Positions 8,373-20,467 of a stretch of 49,098 bases of DNA are shown in pieces. The notes below the pieces were generated by a model. It had not been told where the DNA came from. It saw only the letters and a program-made list of their open reading frames with translations, and ran no database searches. The position numbers and the translations under genes are program-made. Every line of letters starts with the position of its first letter. Within the stretch, counting starts at the first letter, position 1. This DNA is from Acidobacteria bacterium 13_2_20CM_57_17 (GTDB taxonomy: Bacteria > Acidobacteriota > Terriglobia > Acidiferrales > UBA7541): assembly GCA_001914785.1 (NCBI GenBank), contig MNDE01000067.1, forward strand, positions 1 to 49,098. Reading direction: 5' to 3'.

Positions 8373-8897
8373 TTAATTTTTCCGGCGAATGGGCGGAGGC
8401 GCCACTTTCTTTTTCGCTTTTTCCGCGTCGTTCATGGCGTCGCGAGTGCCCTCGATGGCATCGTCGAGATTGTCCTTGTAAAGTTCCTTTTCTGGGCCCT
8501 CCGCGGACAGTTTTTCCAGAACAACCAGAAATTCCCTGGTGCGGGAACTCATCAGGTCGATTCCCTTGCGGATGTTGTCCTGCTTCTCGAGCCCCAGTTG
8601 AATGAGGTCCGCCGCATCGTCGACGCAGCCGACGTAGGCATTCAGAAGGGAATTCAGCATGTCGGTGTGGTGGTTCGTTGAGGGATGCTCCAATTCGTAT
8701 TGGAATTTCTTCAAGCGGTCATCGGCGAAGGAGAGAAATAGGCGAATGCGCTCGTTGGTGTTGTTCTCCGCATCCCGAATCTTGTCCGCTTCGACAGCGG
8801 TGAGATAGTCCTTCTGCGGAGGCGCAGCAGCTCGCACCGGCGGCGCCACGGCCGGTATGAAGGAATTCAGCAGGAGAAACCAAGTTTTTGACTTCAT
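8373..8897 (-). CDS. Secreted protein of unknown function
   Basis: 174 residues with an N-terminal hydrophobic signal-like stretch (TWFLLLNSFIPAVAPP) ending near an Ala-rich cleavage region. The rest is mostly helical and charged, with no motif recognised; the C-terminus is basic and proline-rich (KKKVAPPPIRRKN). The start overlaps the previous stop by four bases (ATGA), with GGAGAAA upstream, which supports translational coupling in the uvrA-led operon. Confidence 0.7.
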   Translation of the reverse strand: MKSKTWFLLLNSFIPAVAPPVRAAAPPQKDYLTAVEADKIRDAENNTNERIRLFLSFADDRLKKFQYELEHPSTNHHTDMLNSLLNAYVGCVDDAADLIQLGLEKQDNIRKGIDLMSSRTREFLVVLEKLSAEGPEKELYKDNLDDAIEGTRDAMNDAEKAKKKVAPPPIRRKN

Positions 8898-9430
8898 GGT
8901 TGTTTCTCCGGAGGCGTAGGCGCGGGCTTTTCTGCCGGGGGCGCGGCCCCATGCTTTTCCACGGGCCGGCGCGGAAAAAGGCTTTTGAGCAACTCATCAT
9001 CCATGCCAATCAAATCCTGGCGGACAATCTGGAGCGGCGGCTTGTAGCCTTCAGGGGATACCAAGATTGTTTCGTCAACCTCGCGAATCCCCTTGCGCAG
9101 GTGCATTTCCAATTGCCGGTAGCCATTGGATTGCTTTTCCGCGTCGGGATGCTGCTTTTTCAGGGCGTCGACGGCGGCGCGAACGTTGTCGCGGTATTTT
9201 TCGAGCGTGAGGCCCAACGAATCATATTCACCGGCTCTACCTGCGCGGCGGGCTTCTTCAAGCTGCGTCTCGCCGAGTCTTGTCATTAACTTAGCCTTTT
9301 GGACCCCGCTCGTTTCGCGATCGAAACGCGCCTGAAGATCAGCCAGGCTCTGCGCGACGCCGGACGTCGTGAACACGAGCAAAGCGAGCAAGCCACAGAC
9401 CGCACCCAGGGACGTCCCAGTGGCCCTCAT
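8894..9430 (-). CDS. Secreted protein of unknown function
   Basis: 178 residues. Starting at MRATGTSLGA (9430) gives a clean signal peptide (CGLLALLVFTTSGVAQ); the longer frame to 9553 would overlap the TPR gene upstream and has no signal. The mature part is helical with Glu/Lys/Arg-rich segments, and the C-terminal tail is rich in Pro, Ala and Lys. It starts four bases after the TPR gene's stop and ends four bases into the next gene. Function not recognised. Confidence 0.72.
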   Translation of the reverse strand: MRATGTSLGAVCGLLALLVFTTSGVAQSLADLQARFDRETSGVQKAKLMTRLGETQLEEARRAGRAGEYDSLGLTLEKYRDNVRAAVDALKKQHPDAEKQSNGYRQLEMHLRKGIREVDETILVSPEGYKPPLQIVRQDLIGMDDELLKSLFPRRPVEKHGAAPPAEKPAPTPPEKQP

Positions 9431-9434
9431 GCAA

Positions 9435-10801
9435 CTACCTTTTCCGTACCAGCATGCGTTGCAGCACCTTGCTGCGCTCCCTGGCTTGCCAGACTTGATC
9501 AGGATTTTTGTCCTGATCAAGCGCGAGAAACTTCTGGTAAGCCTCCAAAGCAAGCTTGGGCTGGTTCAGCTTATCGTAGCAAATCGCGCGAACAAACCAG
9601 ACACCCGCGCCCTGTTGTTCCATTTTGGCTATCTCGTCCAGCGTTGACAGCGCGGCGGGATAATTACCACTCAGAAAAAAAGCGGAACTGAGGTCTTTCC
9701 AATAAGCGAGATTCTTTCCGTCGAGACGAAGCGCGATGCGAAGCTCTTTCTCCGCCGCAGCGAAGTCGCGCTTCTGGAGAAAGATGCGTCCCAGGCCGCC
9801 GTGGAGTTGTGCGTCGTTGGGAGCGAGCGTAAGCGCCTGCTGAAGGGTGGCGACAGAGTCATCCCACTTTTTCGCGGCGATCTGAACGTCTGCGCGGAGC
9901 TTGAGCGATTCGATGGTGGGGGGCGTGCCGGCGTCCAGACGATCGAGTTCCGCAAGGGCCTCGTCACTCTGGTTTTGTTCGAGGAGAAGATGGACGAGCC
10001 TCGCGCGTGCTTCAGAATCATTGGGCACGAGTTCGAGATATTCGCGGTAGGCGGCAGCGGCTTCGGGTTTCTTTTGGGCGTCGAGGCTTTCTGCCAGCCC
10101 CTTGCGCCCCTCAGGCTCCTTTGGCTGAATCTCCACTGCGCGCCGGAATCTTGCTTCTGCTTCGGCGGGCTTTCCGTTACGAAGGGCCACCCAGCCCAGG
10201 TAATTGATGGCCGTAACGTCTTTGGGATCCAAATGGAGGAGCGCTTCGAAGGCTTCCGCAGCACCGGCATGATCGCCTGAGCGGTCCAGCGCGACTGCCA
10301 GCAGATATCGGGGATGACTCTGCGCGGGAAGCAGGTCGACGGCTTTGCGAAGCGGCGCTACGGCAGCGGCGTTTTCCTTTTTGTCGAGGAGCAGCATGCC
10401 TAGATTGAGATACGCCTCGGACATCTTGGGGTCGATGGCGATAGTGCGCTCGTACTCGGCGCGAGCTTCGTCAGTCCTTTTCAGCGCGGTGTAGACGTAA
10501 GCGAGTTGAAAGTGCGCGTACGCAAATTCGGGCTGGTCGGCAATGACTTTTTGCAGCGGTGCAATGGCAAACTCAAAATTACTTTTGTCGATGTCGCGCT
10601 GGGCTTCATCGAGAAGGTCGTTTAGGGGGTTCGCCACTCTTTGGGACTTCGATTGCACGGCGGGGTGGGGTTTGGAGGACTGGGCGCCCGGCGAGGCCTG
10701 GTCGGCGAGCAAGAGCGCAGCATTCTGCGCCCCCACAAAGAAAAAGACGCACGGCAAAAGAAGGAGAGCCCGAATCACATGCGAACGGAGATGAGCGAGC
10801 T

Positions 10802-10805
<4 letters not shown>
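9435..10805 (-). CDS. Secreted TPR-repeat protein
   Basis: 456 residues: a signal peptide (LLLLPCVFFFVGAQ), a low-complexity linker, then around ten tandem TPR units, for example YAHFQLAYVYTALKRTDEA, AYLNLGMLLLDKKENAA and LHGGLGRIFLQKRDFAAAE. The repeats form a superhelical protein-binding scaffold, probably in the periplasm. Its ATG overlaps the uvrA stop by four bases (10802-10805), so it is translated with uvrA although its location suggests an envelope role. No specific partner can be named. Confidence 0.88.
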
Positions 10806-13786
<2,981 letters not shown>

Positions 13787-13885
13787 GAATAAGCTCAGAC
13801 AGCGGGTTTTGAATGCACTGCCTAAACTTCAAATTATACGTCTGCTGTCAAAGAGGGGCAAACTGCTGCTTTGTTGAGGACAAAT

Positions 13886-14830
13886 CTACGGCTCCTGGGC
13901 GAGGACGATTTCGCCGATGCCGCCTTCCACTTTCAGGTGAATCGTCGCGGGCGACTTACCATAGGCGTCGTTCGTGTAGGAGCCGCCATCGTGCTTCAAG
14001 CCACGCACATTGATGGAGCCGATGCCGCCGGAAGCGTGAGCGATAACGCCGACGTTTTTCGGAAGGCGGATGTTGGCCTGCCCCACGCCGCCTTCAATGT
14101 TGGCGGTCAAATCGGTCTTGCGATCGCCGGTGAGGTCGACATCCATTTGCCCCGCCCCCATATGGAGATCCAGCCGGGTGAGAGGAAGGTCGCGCAAATG
14201 CAGATTCCCTTGTCCCGCACCCATATCGACCTTCAAATCCAGGGGGATATCTTTACCGAAGCGAAGAATCCAATCATTTTGAGAACGGCCGAAGTGAGTG
14301 GAATGCGAATCCTGAGAAATGCTGAGTTGGCCGACGCCGCCGTCGACGTGGTAATCAACGCGTGGTGCGTCGAAAGTGCCGTCGTACGTGAAGTCCGCGT
14401 CAAGCATGTGGTTGGCGCCACCGTTGATGTTGAGTTGACCGGCGCCCATTTCCACCCTGGCATGCGCGGTCTTCGCTCCCTGTAGGTCCACGGTTTGCAC
14501 GGTGTGCTGCGATTCCGAATAGAAACCGCGGCGGTGGCTGAGACTTCGCCCGTGAACGAGAAGCGCAACCAGAACGATGACAAATGCAATGGCCCCAACG
14601 GTGGCGCCGATGGAAATTCCCTGAGGCGCGTCGGGATTGCGGCTTCGATAGGTGCTATCCCAAATCTTGCCGACGCCGACGAAAATGAGAATGAGCGGCC
14701 AGTAGGTCGCAAGAATCGGCCAAGGATCGAACGCCGGTCGCCAGTTATGCAGGAGAAAGAGAGCTCCTACGGTAATGAGAATGATCGGGAAAACGAGCGA
14801 AACTCTCCTGGGATTGCCGTCCTGGGCCAT
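13886..14830 (-). CDS. LiaF/toast-rack-type membrane protein
   Basis: 314 residues. The N-terminal third has three to four hydrophobic helices (VFPIILITVGALFLLHNW, ILATYWPLILIFVGVG, GAIAFVIVLVALLVHG), as in LiaI/LiaF-like and DUF5668 proteins. The rest is a beta-repeat domain of the adhesin-like toast-rack type, with recurring GAGQ/GVGQ turns (MGAGQLNI, VGQLSI, MGAGQGNL, MGAGQMDV, VGQANI, IGSINV). Such proteins often sense envelope stress, but no two-component system lies nearby. GGAGGTG precedes the ATG. Confidence 0.8.
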   Translation of the reverse strand: MAQDGNPRRVSLVFPIILITVGALFLLHNWRPAFDPWPILATYWPLILIFVGVGKIWDSTYRSRNPDAPQGISIGATVGAIAFVIVLVALLVHGRSLSHRRGFYSESQHTVQTVDLQGAKTAHARVEMGAGQLNINGGANHMLDADFTYDGTFDAPRVDYHVDGGVGQLSISQDSHSTHFGRSQNDWILRFGKDIPLDLKVDMGAGQGNLHLRDLPLTRLDLHMGAGQMDVDLTGDRKTDLTANIEGGVGQANIRLPKNVGVIAHASGGIGSINVRGLKHDGGSYTNDAYGKSPATIHLKVEGGIGEIVLAQEP

Positions 14831-15061
14831 GGCACACCTCCGCTACTTGTACTACGCGCGCGAATGAAAAATAGTTCAGCGAGCGATTGGTAACACTGTA
14901 CAACAAGGAAGGCGCTGGCATGAACTGGAAGGAACGGTCGAAGGTCGTCGCAACAAGGTAACGATTTGATTCCCTGCCAGTGTCTCGTCGGAGTCGTTGC
15001 ATGCCATTGACGAGAAATGGTGTGGTAAAGTTTCGCTGAAAAAGGCTCAAGGAGCCGTGGT

Positions 15062-16282
15062 ATGAGGGAATTCGAGAGGATTTTCTGGATCGTTCTGGAT
15101 AGCGTTGGAATCGGAGAGCTTCCGGATGCGTCGGACTATGGCGACGTGGGCAGAAACACGCTGGGACACATCGCGGAATCGCGGCCACTGGAAATCCCGA
15201 ATCTGGTGCGGCTCGGATTGGCGAATATCGCGTCGCTGAAACACCAGACGCCAGCCGATTCTCCAGTGGGATCGTTCGGCAAGGGTGCGACGCGCTCTCC
15301 GGGCAAAGACACGACCACGGGACACTGGGAAATGGCGGGCGTGTGGCTCGACCAGGCCTTCCCTGTTTACAAAAACGGATTCCCTGAGGAATTGATCGAA
15401 CAGTTTGAAAAGCAAATTGGCAGAAAAACCATTGGAAACAAACCCGCTTCAGGCACGGAGATCATCAAGGAATTGGGCGAAGAGCACGTTCGAACGGGCA
15501 AGCCGATGGTGTATACGTCGGGCGACAGCGTGTTTCAGATTGCCGCGCATGAAGAAGTAATCCCGATTACGGAGCTTTACCGCATGTGCGAAATTGCTCG
15601 GAAATTGCTGGATGGGCCGCATCGTGTGGGCCGCGTGATCGCGCGGCCGTTCACGGGGACACCGGGAAATTTTGTGAGGACCACGCGCCGGCACGATTAT
15701 GCCGTGGACCCGCCGAAACCGATGCTGATGGACGTCCTCACGGAACGGAAGGTGCGCGTTTTTGGAGTCGGCAAGATTCATGACATTTACAATGGCCGCG
15801 GTGTCGGCGAGTACGTAACGACAAAAGGCAACGCCGACGGCATGGAAAAATTGACGGCGGCCGTCAGCGAACGCGAGAGCGGGCTGATTTTCTGCAATTT
15901 GGTGGATTTCGATATGTTGTACGGCCATCGAAAAGACGTGGAGGGATTTGCAAAATCGCTGGAGGAGTTCGACCGCATGCTGGCTGGCTTCTTGCCGCTG
16001 CTAAGCCTCTCCGACATGCTGATGATCACCGCTGACCACGGGTGTGATCCCGATCCGCGGTGGGCGACCACCGATCATTCGCGGGAGTACGTGCCGATCT
16101 TGGCGTATTCGCCAGGAGGCGGCGCAGGCGTGAACCTCGGAGTGCGCGAAACGCTGGCGGATATGGGGCAGACAATCGCGGAGAATTTCGGCGCGGCGAT
16201 TCCGCGTGGCAAGAGTTTCTTGAGTGAGATGAAGATTCGCCGCACGAATGAAGTGCGCGATAACGATAAACGGCAATCTTGA
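15062..16282 (+). CDS. deoB: Phosphopentomutase
   Basis: Interconverts ribose-1-phosphate (or deoxyribose-1-phosphate) and the 5-phosphate, linking nucleoside salvage to the pentose phosphate pathway. It has the alkaline-phosphatase-superfamily metal sites: VLDSVGIGELPDA at the N-terminus, the phospho-acceptor threonine in GKDTTTGHWEM, and ITADHGCDPD and TTDHSREYVPIL near the C-terminus. AAGGAG at 15049-15054 lies seven bases before the ATG. At 406 residues it is normal in length. No other deo gene is in the window. Confidence 0.95.
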   Translation: MREFERIFWIVLDSVGIGELPDASDYGDVGRNTLGHIAESRPLEIPNLVRLGLANIASLKHQTPADSPVGSFGKGATRSPGKDTTTGHWEMAGVWLDQAFPVYKNGFPEELIEQFEKQIGRKTIGNKPASGTEIIKELGEEHVRTGKPMVYTSGDSVFQIAAHEEVIPITELYRMCEIARKLLDGPHRVGRVIARPFTGTPGNFVRTTRRHDYAVDPPKPMLMDVLTERKVRVFGVGKIHDIYNGRGVGEYVTTKGNADGMEKLTAAVSERESGLIFCNLVDFDMLYGHRKDVEGFAKSLEEFDRMLAGFLPLLSLSDMLMITADHGCDPDPRWATTDHSREYVPILAYSPGGGAGVNLGVRETLADMGQTIAENFGAAIPRGKSFLSEMKIRRTNEVRDNDKRQS

Positions 16283-16335
16283 GCGGCGACTGGTGGAAGA
16301 AAGACTCGCCTGAGAACACACTACGTCTTCCTACG

Positions 16336-16479
16336 TCAGAACCAATCGCTCCGGTACGCCACCCACCAGCTAAAAATGCCGATAGGAATCGTCGCCAGGA
16401 GCGACCAGAGGATGGGCAAACTGAAATCCGCTATGAGCCCCAGCGCGACGAAGATAGTCCAGAAAACTTTGCGTTGCAT
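16336..16479 (-). CDS. 47-residue membrane protein
   Basis: A short complete frame (ATG at 16479, TGA at 16336) too small for routine gene finding. It begins MQRKVFWTIFVALGL and ends VAYRSDWF, with a hydrophobic core of about 30 residues containing LPILWSLLATIPIGIFSWW; it would span the membrane once or twice. The tryptophan-rich, non-random composition and a fit between deoB and the next gene argue for a real small protein. No Shine-Dalgarno is evident. Function unknown. Confidence 0.55.
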   Translation of the reverse strand: MQRKVFWTIFVALGLIADFSLPILWSLLATIPIGIFSWWVAYRSDWF

Positions 16480-16617
16480 TCTATTATTCTAGCGCACGCA
16501 GTCGCGCCGGCGTGGCGAGCCGCGGGGGAGTGTGATTGGATGCCATATGGCGGCCCAACTCATGTAGACTGCAGAACACTGTGCCCCCAGAATGAAGGCG
16601 GCATCAGGCCCCCAAAT

Positions 16618-17364
16618 ATGGAAAAGAGCCAAATGCTTGGGCGAATCTTCGTCGCCGTTTCCCTGATAGTTTTCGGGATCCAACACTTCATGTATGGCGG
16701 TTTCGTGGCGGGACTGGTGCCCGCGTTTATGCCCGGACGGCTGTTTTGGGCGTACTTTATTGGCGCGGCATTTATTGCCGCCGCTGCCGGCATTCTCTAC
16801 AAAATGCTGGCGCGGCCGGCGGCAACCATGCTGGGAGTGATGTTTTTTCTCTTCGTTTTGCTGCTTCATATCCCCAGGATCGTCCTGCATCCGCGCGATG
16901 GAAATGAATTGACCAGTGGATTCGTGGCGCTCGCAATGTGCGGGGGCGCCTGGGTCCTTGCCAGCGCCGCACCCTTATACGAACGCGAAATCCCGGATCC
17001 GTTCCTCAAAATAGGGCGATATTTCTTTGCCCTGGCATTTGTGACTTTTGGGATTCAACACTTTGTTTATGGACGATTCACAGCGGGATTGGGTCCGCCC
17101 TGGTTTACGGGGCGGCCACTGCGAGCGTATTTGACCGGCGTAATCCTCGTTGCCATAGGCGCAGCAATCGTTCTCGGGAAAAAAACCCGCATGGCGGCTA
17201 CCGCGCTGGGAACAATCCTTTTTCTCTTTTTCCTGTTCGTCCACGCCCCACGTATCGTGACGCAACTGCACAATCCCGGCCCTTGGACAAACGGATTTGA
17301 GATTCTGGCCTTGTCCGGATGCGCTCTGGTCCTAGCCAGCAGTTCGCCGAAAGAAAATAGCTGA
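16618..17364 (+). CDS. DoxX-like membrane protein with internal duplication
   Basis: 248 residues with about eight membrane helices in two similar halves. Each half carries the same block: FGIQHFMYGGFVAGLVP, near residue 15, and FGIQHFVYGRFTAGLGP, near residue 140, each followed by an R-x-x-x-AY helix and a conserved H-x-PRIV end (LLHIPRIV and FVHAPRIV). The fold resembles DoxX/DUF6326-type proteins, whose role in redox or transport is poorly defined. The ATG at 16618 (MEKSQMLGRIF) is chosen because the upstream 113 codons are low in hydrophobicity and overlap the small gene on the other strand. Confidence 0.78.
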   Translation: MEKSQMLGRIFVAVSLIVFGIQHFMYGGFVAGLVPAFMPGRLFWAYFIGAAFIAAAAGILYKMLARPAATMLGVMFFLFVLLLHIPRIVLHPRDGNELTSGFVALAMCGGAWVLASAAPLYEREIPDPFLKIGRYFFALAFVTFGIQHFVYGRFTAGLGPPWFTGRPLRAYLTGVILVAIGAAIVLGKKTRMAATALGTILFLFFLFVHAPRIVTQLHNPGPWTNGFEILALSGCALVLASSSPKENS

Positions 17365-17376
17365 ACGATGGTCAGG

Positions 17377-18363
17377 TCAGTTCCCGGCCGCGGCGGAGGT
17401 GGGACTGACCGGGGCGTAATAGCCGTTGCGCGTGCGCGCGATGAGCTTGCCGCGGCCGCGCGGCGGAATCACTTCCACCTGGATGGTGCGAAACGTGCCA
17501 TCGCGACGCGTATTGGTCGGATAGTACGCCAGAATGTATTGGTTGCGGATGTCGTGCGCGACCTGTTCGCAGATGTTGTGCACGTCATCGACATTTTCGG
17601 GGAAGTACGCCAACCCGCCTGAAGCAGCAGAGATTTGTTCGAGCACCTTCCTGGCGCGCTTGGCTTCCTTCTTGTTTTCCTGGCCCAGCAGTCCGATGGT
17701 ATAGATCACCGTATCGGTCTTCTGGATTTCACGGATCATCTTCTCCAGGGAATTGCGGCTGGCGTTGTCTTCGCCGTCGGTAACCACGAGGAGAACTTTC
17801 TTGTCCTTGGAAGCTTTCTTAAGATGATCGAGGGAGCCCATGATGGCGTCTCGCATGGCGGTGCTGCCGCGGGAATCGATGCGTTCGAGGGCTTCTTTCA
17901 ATTCGGGAATGCTGTTGGTGAAATCCTTGTCTAGATCAAGATAGAAATCATCATTGAAGTTGACGACGAAAGCTTCATCGTGCGGATTGCTGGCCTGAAC
18001 CAAAGTGATGGCGGCCTCGTTGACGCGGGGACGCTTGTCGCGCATGCTGCCGCTGTTATCGATCACCAAGCCCATGCTGACGGGAACGTCTTCACGCTTG
18101 AAGACGGAAAGCTTCTGTTCGACTTTGTCTTCGAAGACGCGAAAATTTTCGGACTTGAGGCCTTCGGCGAAACGCTGACGGTCGTCCAGAACGGACGTGT
18201 GCAAAACGACCAGGTTAACGTCAACCTTGATGCTGGAACCCTGCTTGCCCGCGTTCACGTCCTGCCCAGGAGGGGGTGGCGGCGTACTCGGCACGGGAAT
18301 TTGGGCGAAGGCTGTTGAAGCAAACAGCGCAATACCACATGCCAACAGACAGACATAGCGCAG
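17377..18363 (-). CDS. VWA-domain protein, acidobacterial type (TIGR03436-like)
   Basis: Secreted protein with a signal-like segment (CLLACGIALFASTAFAQ), a proline-rich linker and a von Willebrand A domain. The MIDAS motif is DNSGSMRD, and the threonine and aspartate positions (RGSTAMRDAI and VTDGEDNASR) are present. It closely parallels the next gene upstream and ends in a similar NGYYAP tail. Such VWA proteins are multi-copy in Acidobacteria and function is unknown. The start is uncertain: no ATG, GTG or TTG sits in frame just after the upstream stop (18389), and a CTG at 18363 is the best guess; ATGs further up would overlap the neighbour strongly. Confidence 0.85.
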   Translation of the reverse strand: MRYVCLLACGIALFASTAFAQIPVPSTPPPPPGQDVNAGKQGSSIKVDVNLVVLHTSVLDDRQRFAEGLKSENFRVFEDKVEQKLSVFKREDVPVSMGLVIDNSGSMRDKRPRVNEAAITLVQASNPHDEAFVVNFNDDFYLDLDKDFTNSIPELKEALERIDSRGSTAMRDAIMGSLDHLKKASKDKKVLLVVTDGEDNASRNSLEKMIREIQKTDTVIYTIGLLGQENKKEAKRARKVLEQISAASGGLAYFPENVDDVHNICEQVAHDIRNQYILAYYPTNTRRDGTFRTIQVEVIPPRGRGKLIARTRNGYYAPVSPTSAAAGN

Positions 18364-18388
18364 GGAGTAAAAGGGACTCCGGAGGGAC

Positions 18389-19447
18389 TTAGTGGCTAGG
18401 TGCGTAGTATCCAGTCTTGGAAAAGACGCTGAGCGGCGGAAGCCCTTTGGGTGCGCGCAGCTTGATCTTAAGCTTGCGCCAGCGAGCGTCGTGAGCCTTG
18501 TTGCTTGGTCGATAGCCGAGCACATATTGGTTTCGCAGCTCCATGCCGATTTTTGAAGCGATGTCCGGAAGCTCATCCAACTTCTCCACCGCGAATACGC
18601 GGCCACCGGTCATCTCTGTTACTTCGCTGAGAAGCGAAGGGCCTCCCAGTTCTTCCGGGGTCCGGTTACGAAAACCAAGCGGGTCAAAGATGCCGATGGC
18701 ATAGAGCTGGGTATCTGCTTCTTTTACCAGCCGCTTGATATCGCTTTCGTTGTACCGACTATGATTATCGCCTCCGTCGGATAGGATGAGCAAGGCGCGT
18801 TTGGCGTTGTGTGCACCCCTCATCTGGCTGAGGCCCAGATAGATGGCGTCGAGCAGCGCGGTGCGTCCTTTGGGAGCCGTGAGCATCATGCGGCTCTGCA
18901 AGTCCTCTACACTGTTCGTGAAAGAACTGGTCAGTTCGGCACGCTCGTTGAAGCTCACCAGAAAAAATTCATCCTGGGGATTGGCAGTCTTAAAAAATTG
19001 CAGAGCGGCTTCGCGCGCCTTGCCGACTTTGTTGGACATGCTGCCGCTAAAATCGAAGATTACCCCGATGGAGATGGGAACGTCCTCGGCGGAAAAGGTG
19101 ACGACTTCCTGCTCGATGTTGTCTTCGAACACGCGGAAGTTGTCGGTCTCAAGTCCGGTGACCAGGCGGTTGTAGGGGTCGGTGACGGGTACATTGACGA
19201 GCGCGAGGTCGACGTCAAAATGAATCGTTCCGCCGGGCTTGAAGGGCGTGCCCGCCGTGTCTTTCCGCACGTCATCCTTCTTGATTTCCTTGACTTCCTC
19301 GCGTTTGGCTTCGTCTTTCGGCTTGCTTTCGTCGGAAGTGGACTGAGCGGGGGCGGGGAGCGCGGCAAATAACACGAAGAGGCAAACGACCAGCAGGGCA
19401 TGCACTGAGAAAGACAGAACGCGAAAACCAGGTAAATCGCGTTTCAC
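18389..19447 (-). CDS. VWA-domain protein, acidobacterial type (TIGR03436-like)
   Basis: 352 residues with a signal peptide (HALLVVCLFVLFAALPAPAQ), a charged Lys/Asp/Glu linker and a VWA domain (MIDAS DFSGSMSNK, KGRTALLDAI, LSDGGDNHSRYN). The tail ends KTGYYAP, as in the adjacent paralogue. The GTG at 19447 is chosen: GAGGG lies about five bases upstream and the signal peptide follows directly. The longer frame to 19600 has no signal at its start. Probably co-transcribed with 17377-18363 as a tandem duplicate; role unknown, perhaps cell-surface adhesion or secretion. Confidence 0.88.
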   Translation of the reverse strand: MKRDLPGFRVLSFSVHALLVVCLFVLFAALPAPAQSTSDESKPKDEAKREEVKEIKKDDVRKDTAGTPFKPGGTIHFDVDLALVNVPVTDPYNRLVTGLETDNFRVFEDNIEQEVVTFSAEDVPISIGVIFDFSGSMSNKVGKAREAALQFFKTANPQDEFFLVSFNERAELTSSFTNSVEDLQSRMMLTAPKGRTALLDAIYLGLSQMRGAHNAKRALLILSDGGDNHSRYNESDIKRLVKEADTQLYAIGIFDPLGFRNRTPEELGGPSLLSEVTEMTGGRVFAVEKLDELPDIASKIGMELRNQYVLGYRPSNKAHDARWRKLKIKLRAPKGLPPLSVFSKTGYYAPSH

Positions 19448-19458
19448 GGCACCCTCAT

Positions 19459-19478
19459 CATCCCGGCCTGCCGGGATG
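19459..19478. repeat. Palindrome upstream of VWA gene
   Basis: Perfect 9-bp inverted repeat (CATCCCGGC, 19459-19467, and GCCGGGATG, 19470-19478) with a two-base loop, just upstream of the Shine-Dalgarno of the VWA gene. It is in the leader of that transcript and could affect translation, but it also fits the window's family of short dispersed palindromes. Confidence 0.5.
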
Positions 19479-19661
19479 GCCGCGCGGTTGGGACTTACCG
19501 GAATTCTACCACTCAGCCTACCGAAAACAAGAGCAATTGATTGATGTTCAAAATCGAACAGTTTGATAGGCCCGCAAGGCTTACTAGCGTGTGGTAGCAT
19601 CGCACATTCCGCTAGAGATAACTTCCGAAGCGGTCCAAAAATTCCGGGGGCAGGAGTCTAG

Positions 19662-20402
19662 ATGAACCGGCCGAAAATCGTCGTAGTTATTCCCGCACGA
19701 TATGGGTCGACGCGTCTACCCGGAAAACCCCTGATTTCTCTGGCGGGAAAACCCATGATTCAGCGTGTATGCGAACGAGCTAGGCTTGCGGAAAGCGCCG
19801 ATCGCGTGATTGTGGCGACCGACGACGAGCGTATCGTGAAGGCTGTCGAGGGGTTTGGCGGCGAGGCGAGGATGACGCGTACCGAACACCGTACTGGTAC
19901 GGAACGCGTCGCGGAAGTCGCGGCGCGCGAAGGCGGCGACATTTTCGTCAACGTGCAGGGAGACGAGCCGCTCCTCGATCCGCATGCCATCGATGTCGCA
20001 GTGGATTCCCTGCTGGAAGAGCCGCAGGCTTCCATCGGTACCGTGGCTACGCCCATCAAGACGCCCGGCGACATCATGGACCCGAATGTCGTGAAGGCGG
20101 TACTGGACTTCGACGGAAACGCCATTTATTTCTCGCGCGCCCCGATTCCCTGGGTGCGGGATACCACGAGCAAGATTCAGGTGCGGCACCTGAAACACCT
20201 TGGGCTGTACGTTTTTCAACGCGAGGCTCTGCTGGAGTATCCCACGCTCCCGCAGGGTGAGCTGGAACGAATCGAGCAACTCGAGCAACTGCGCTGGCTG
20301 GAAAACGGCTGGAAAATCCGCGTGGCGGAAGTGGAACACGATGCCGTGAGCGTGGACGTTCCGGAAGATGTGGCGCGCATGGAAAAACTGCTACAGAAAT
20401 GA
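19662..20402 (+). CDS. kdsB: 3-deoxy-manno-octulosonate cytidylyltransferase
   Basis: Activates Kdo with CTP to CMP-Kdo for the LPS inner core. The nucleotidyltransferase-fold N-terminus (VIPARYGSTRLPGKPL) and the QGDEPLLDP block are diagnostic, as are the VKAVLD-x-x-GNAIYFSRAPIP and DTTSK-x-x-x-RHLKHLGLYVF segments. CAGGAG lies five bases before the ATG. 246 residues is normal. It is separated from the other kds genes by two minus-strand genes, and by pyrG, which supplies the CTP it consumes. Confidence 0.96.
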   Translation: MNRPKIVVVIPARYGSTRLPGKPLISLAGKPMIQRVCERARLAESADRVIVATDDERIVKAVEGFGGEARMTRTEHRTGTERVAEVAAREGGDIFVNVQGDEPLLDPHAIDVAVDSLLEEPQASIGTVATPIKTPGDIMDPNVVKAVLDFDGNAIYFSRAPIPWVRDTTSKIQVRHLKHLGLYVFQREALLEYPTLPQGELERIEQLEQLRWLENGWKIRVAEVEHDAVSVDVPEDVARMEKLLQK

Positions 20403-20405
20403 CTT

Positions 20406-20430
20406 CGCCCGGCGGGGACTCCGCCGGGCG
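20406..20430. terminator. Strong GC hairpin between convergent genes
   Basis: CGCCCGGCGG (20406-20415) and CCGCCGGGCG (20421-20430) form a perfect 10-bp stem with a GGACT loop, directly after the kdsB stop and before the minus-strand gene end at 20468. There is no T-tract on either strand, so it may act as a bidirectional pause or processing site rather than a classical terminator. Confidence 0.45.
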
Positions 20431-20467
20431 ATAAGCTAACGCCGCGGAATTGCCGGCGATTCGCGTC

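Noticed and set aside
13833..13838. Promoter of uvrA
   Set aside because: A perfect -10 is present but the TTGACA nearby is only seven bases away, and no other -35 is convincing; an SOS box was not recognised.
16279..16617. N-terminal extension of the DoxX-like gene
   Set aside because: It is charged and unlike the family, and overlaps the small gene on the other strand; the ATG at 16618 gives a family-like start.
20406..20430. CRISPR-like or tRNA-like structure
   Set aside because: It is a single perfect hairpin with no repeat array or tRNA arms; no CRISPR repeats were seen anywhere in the window.
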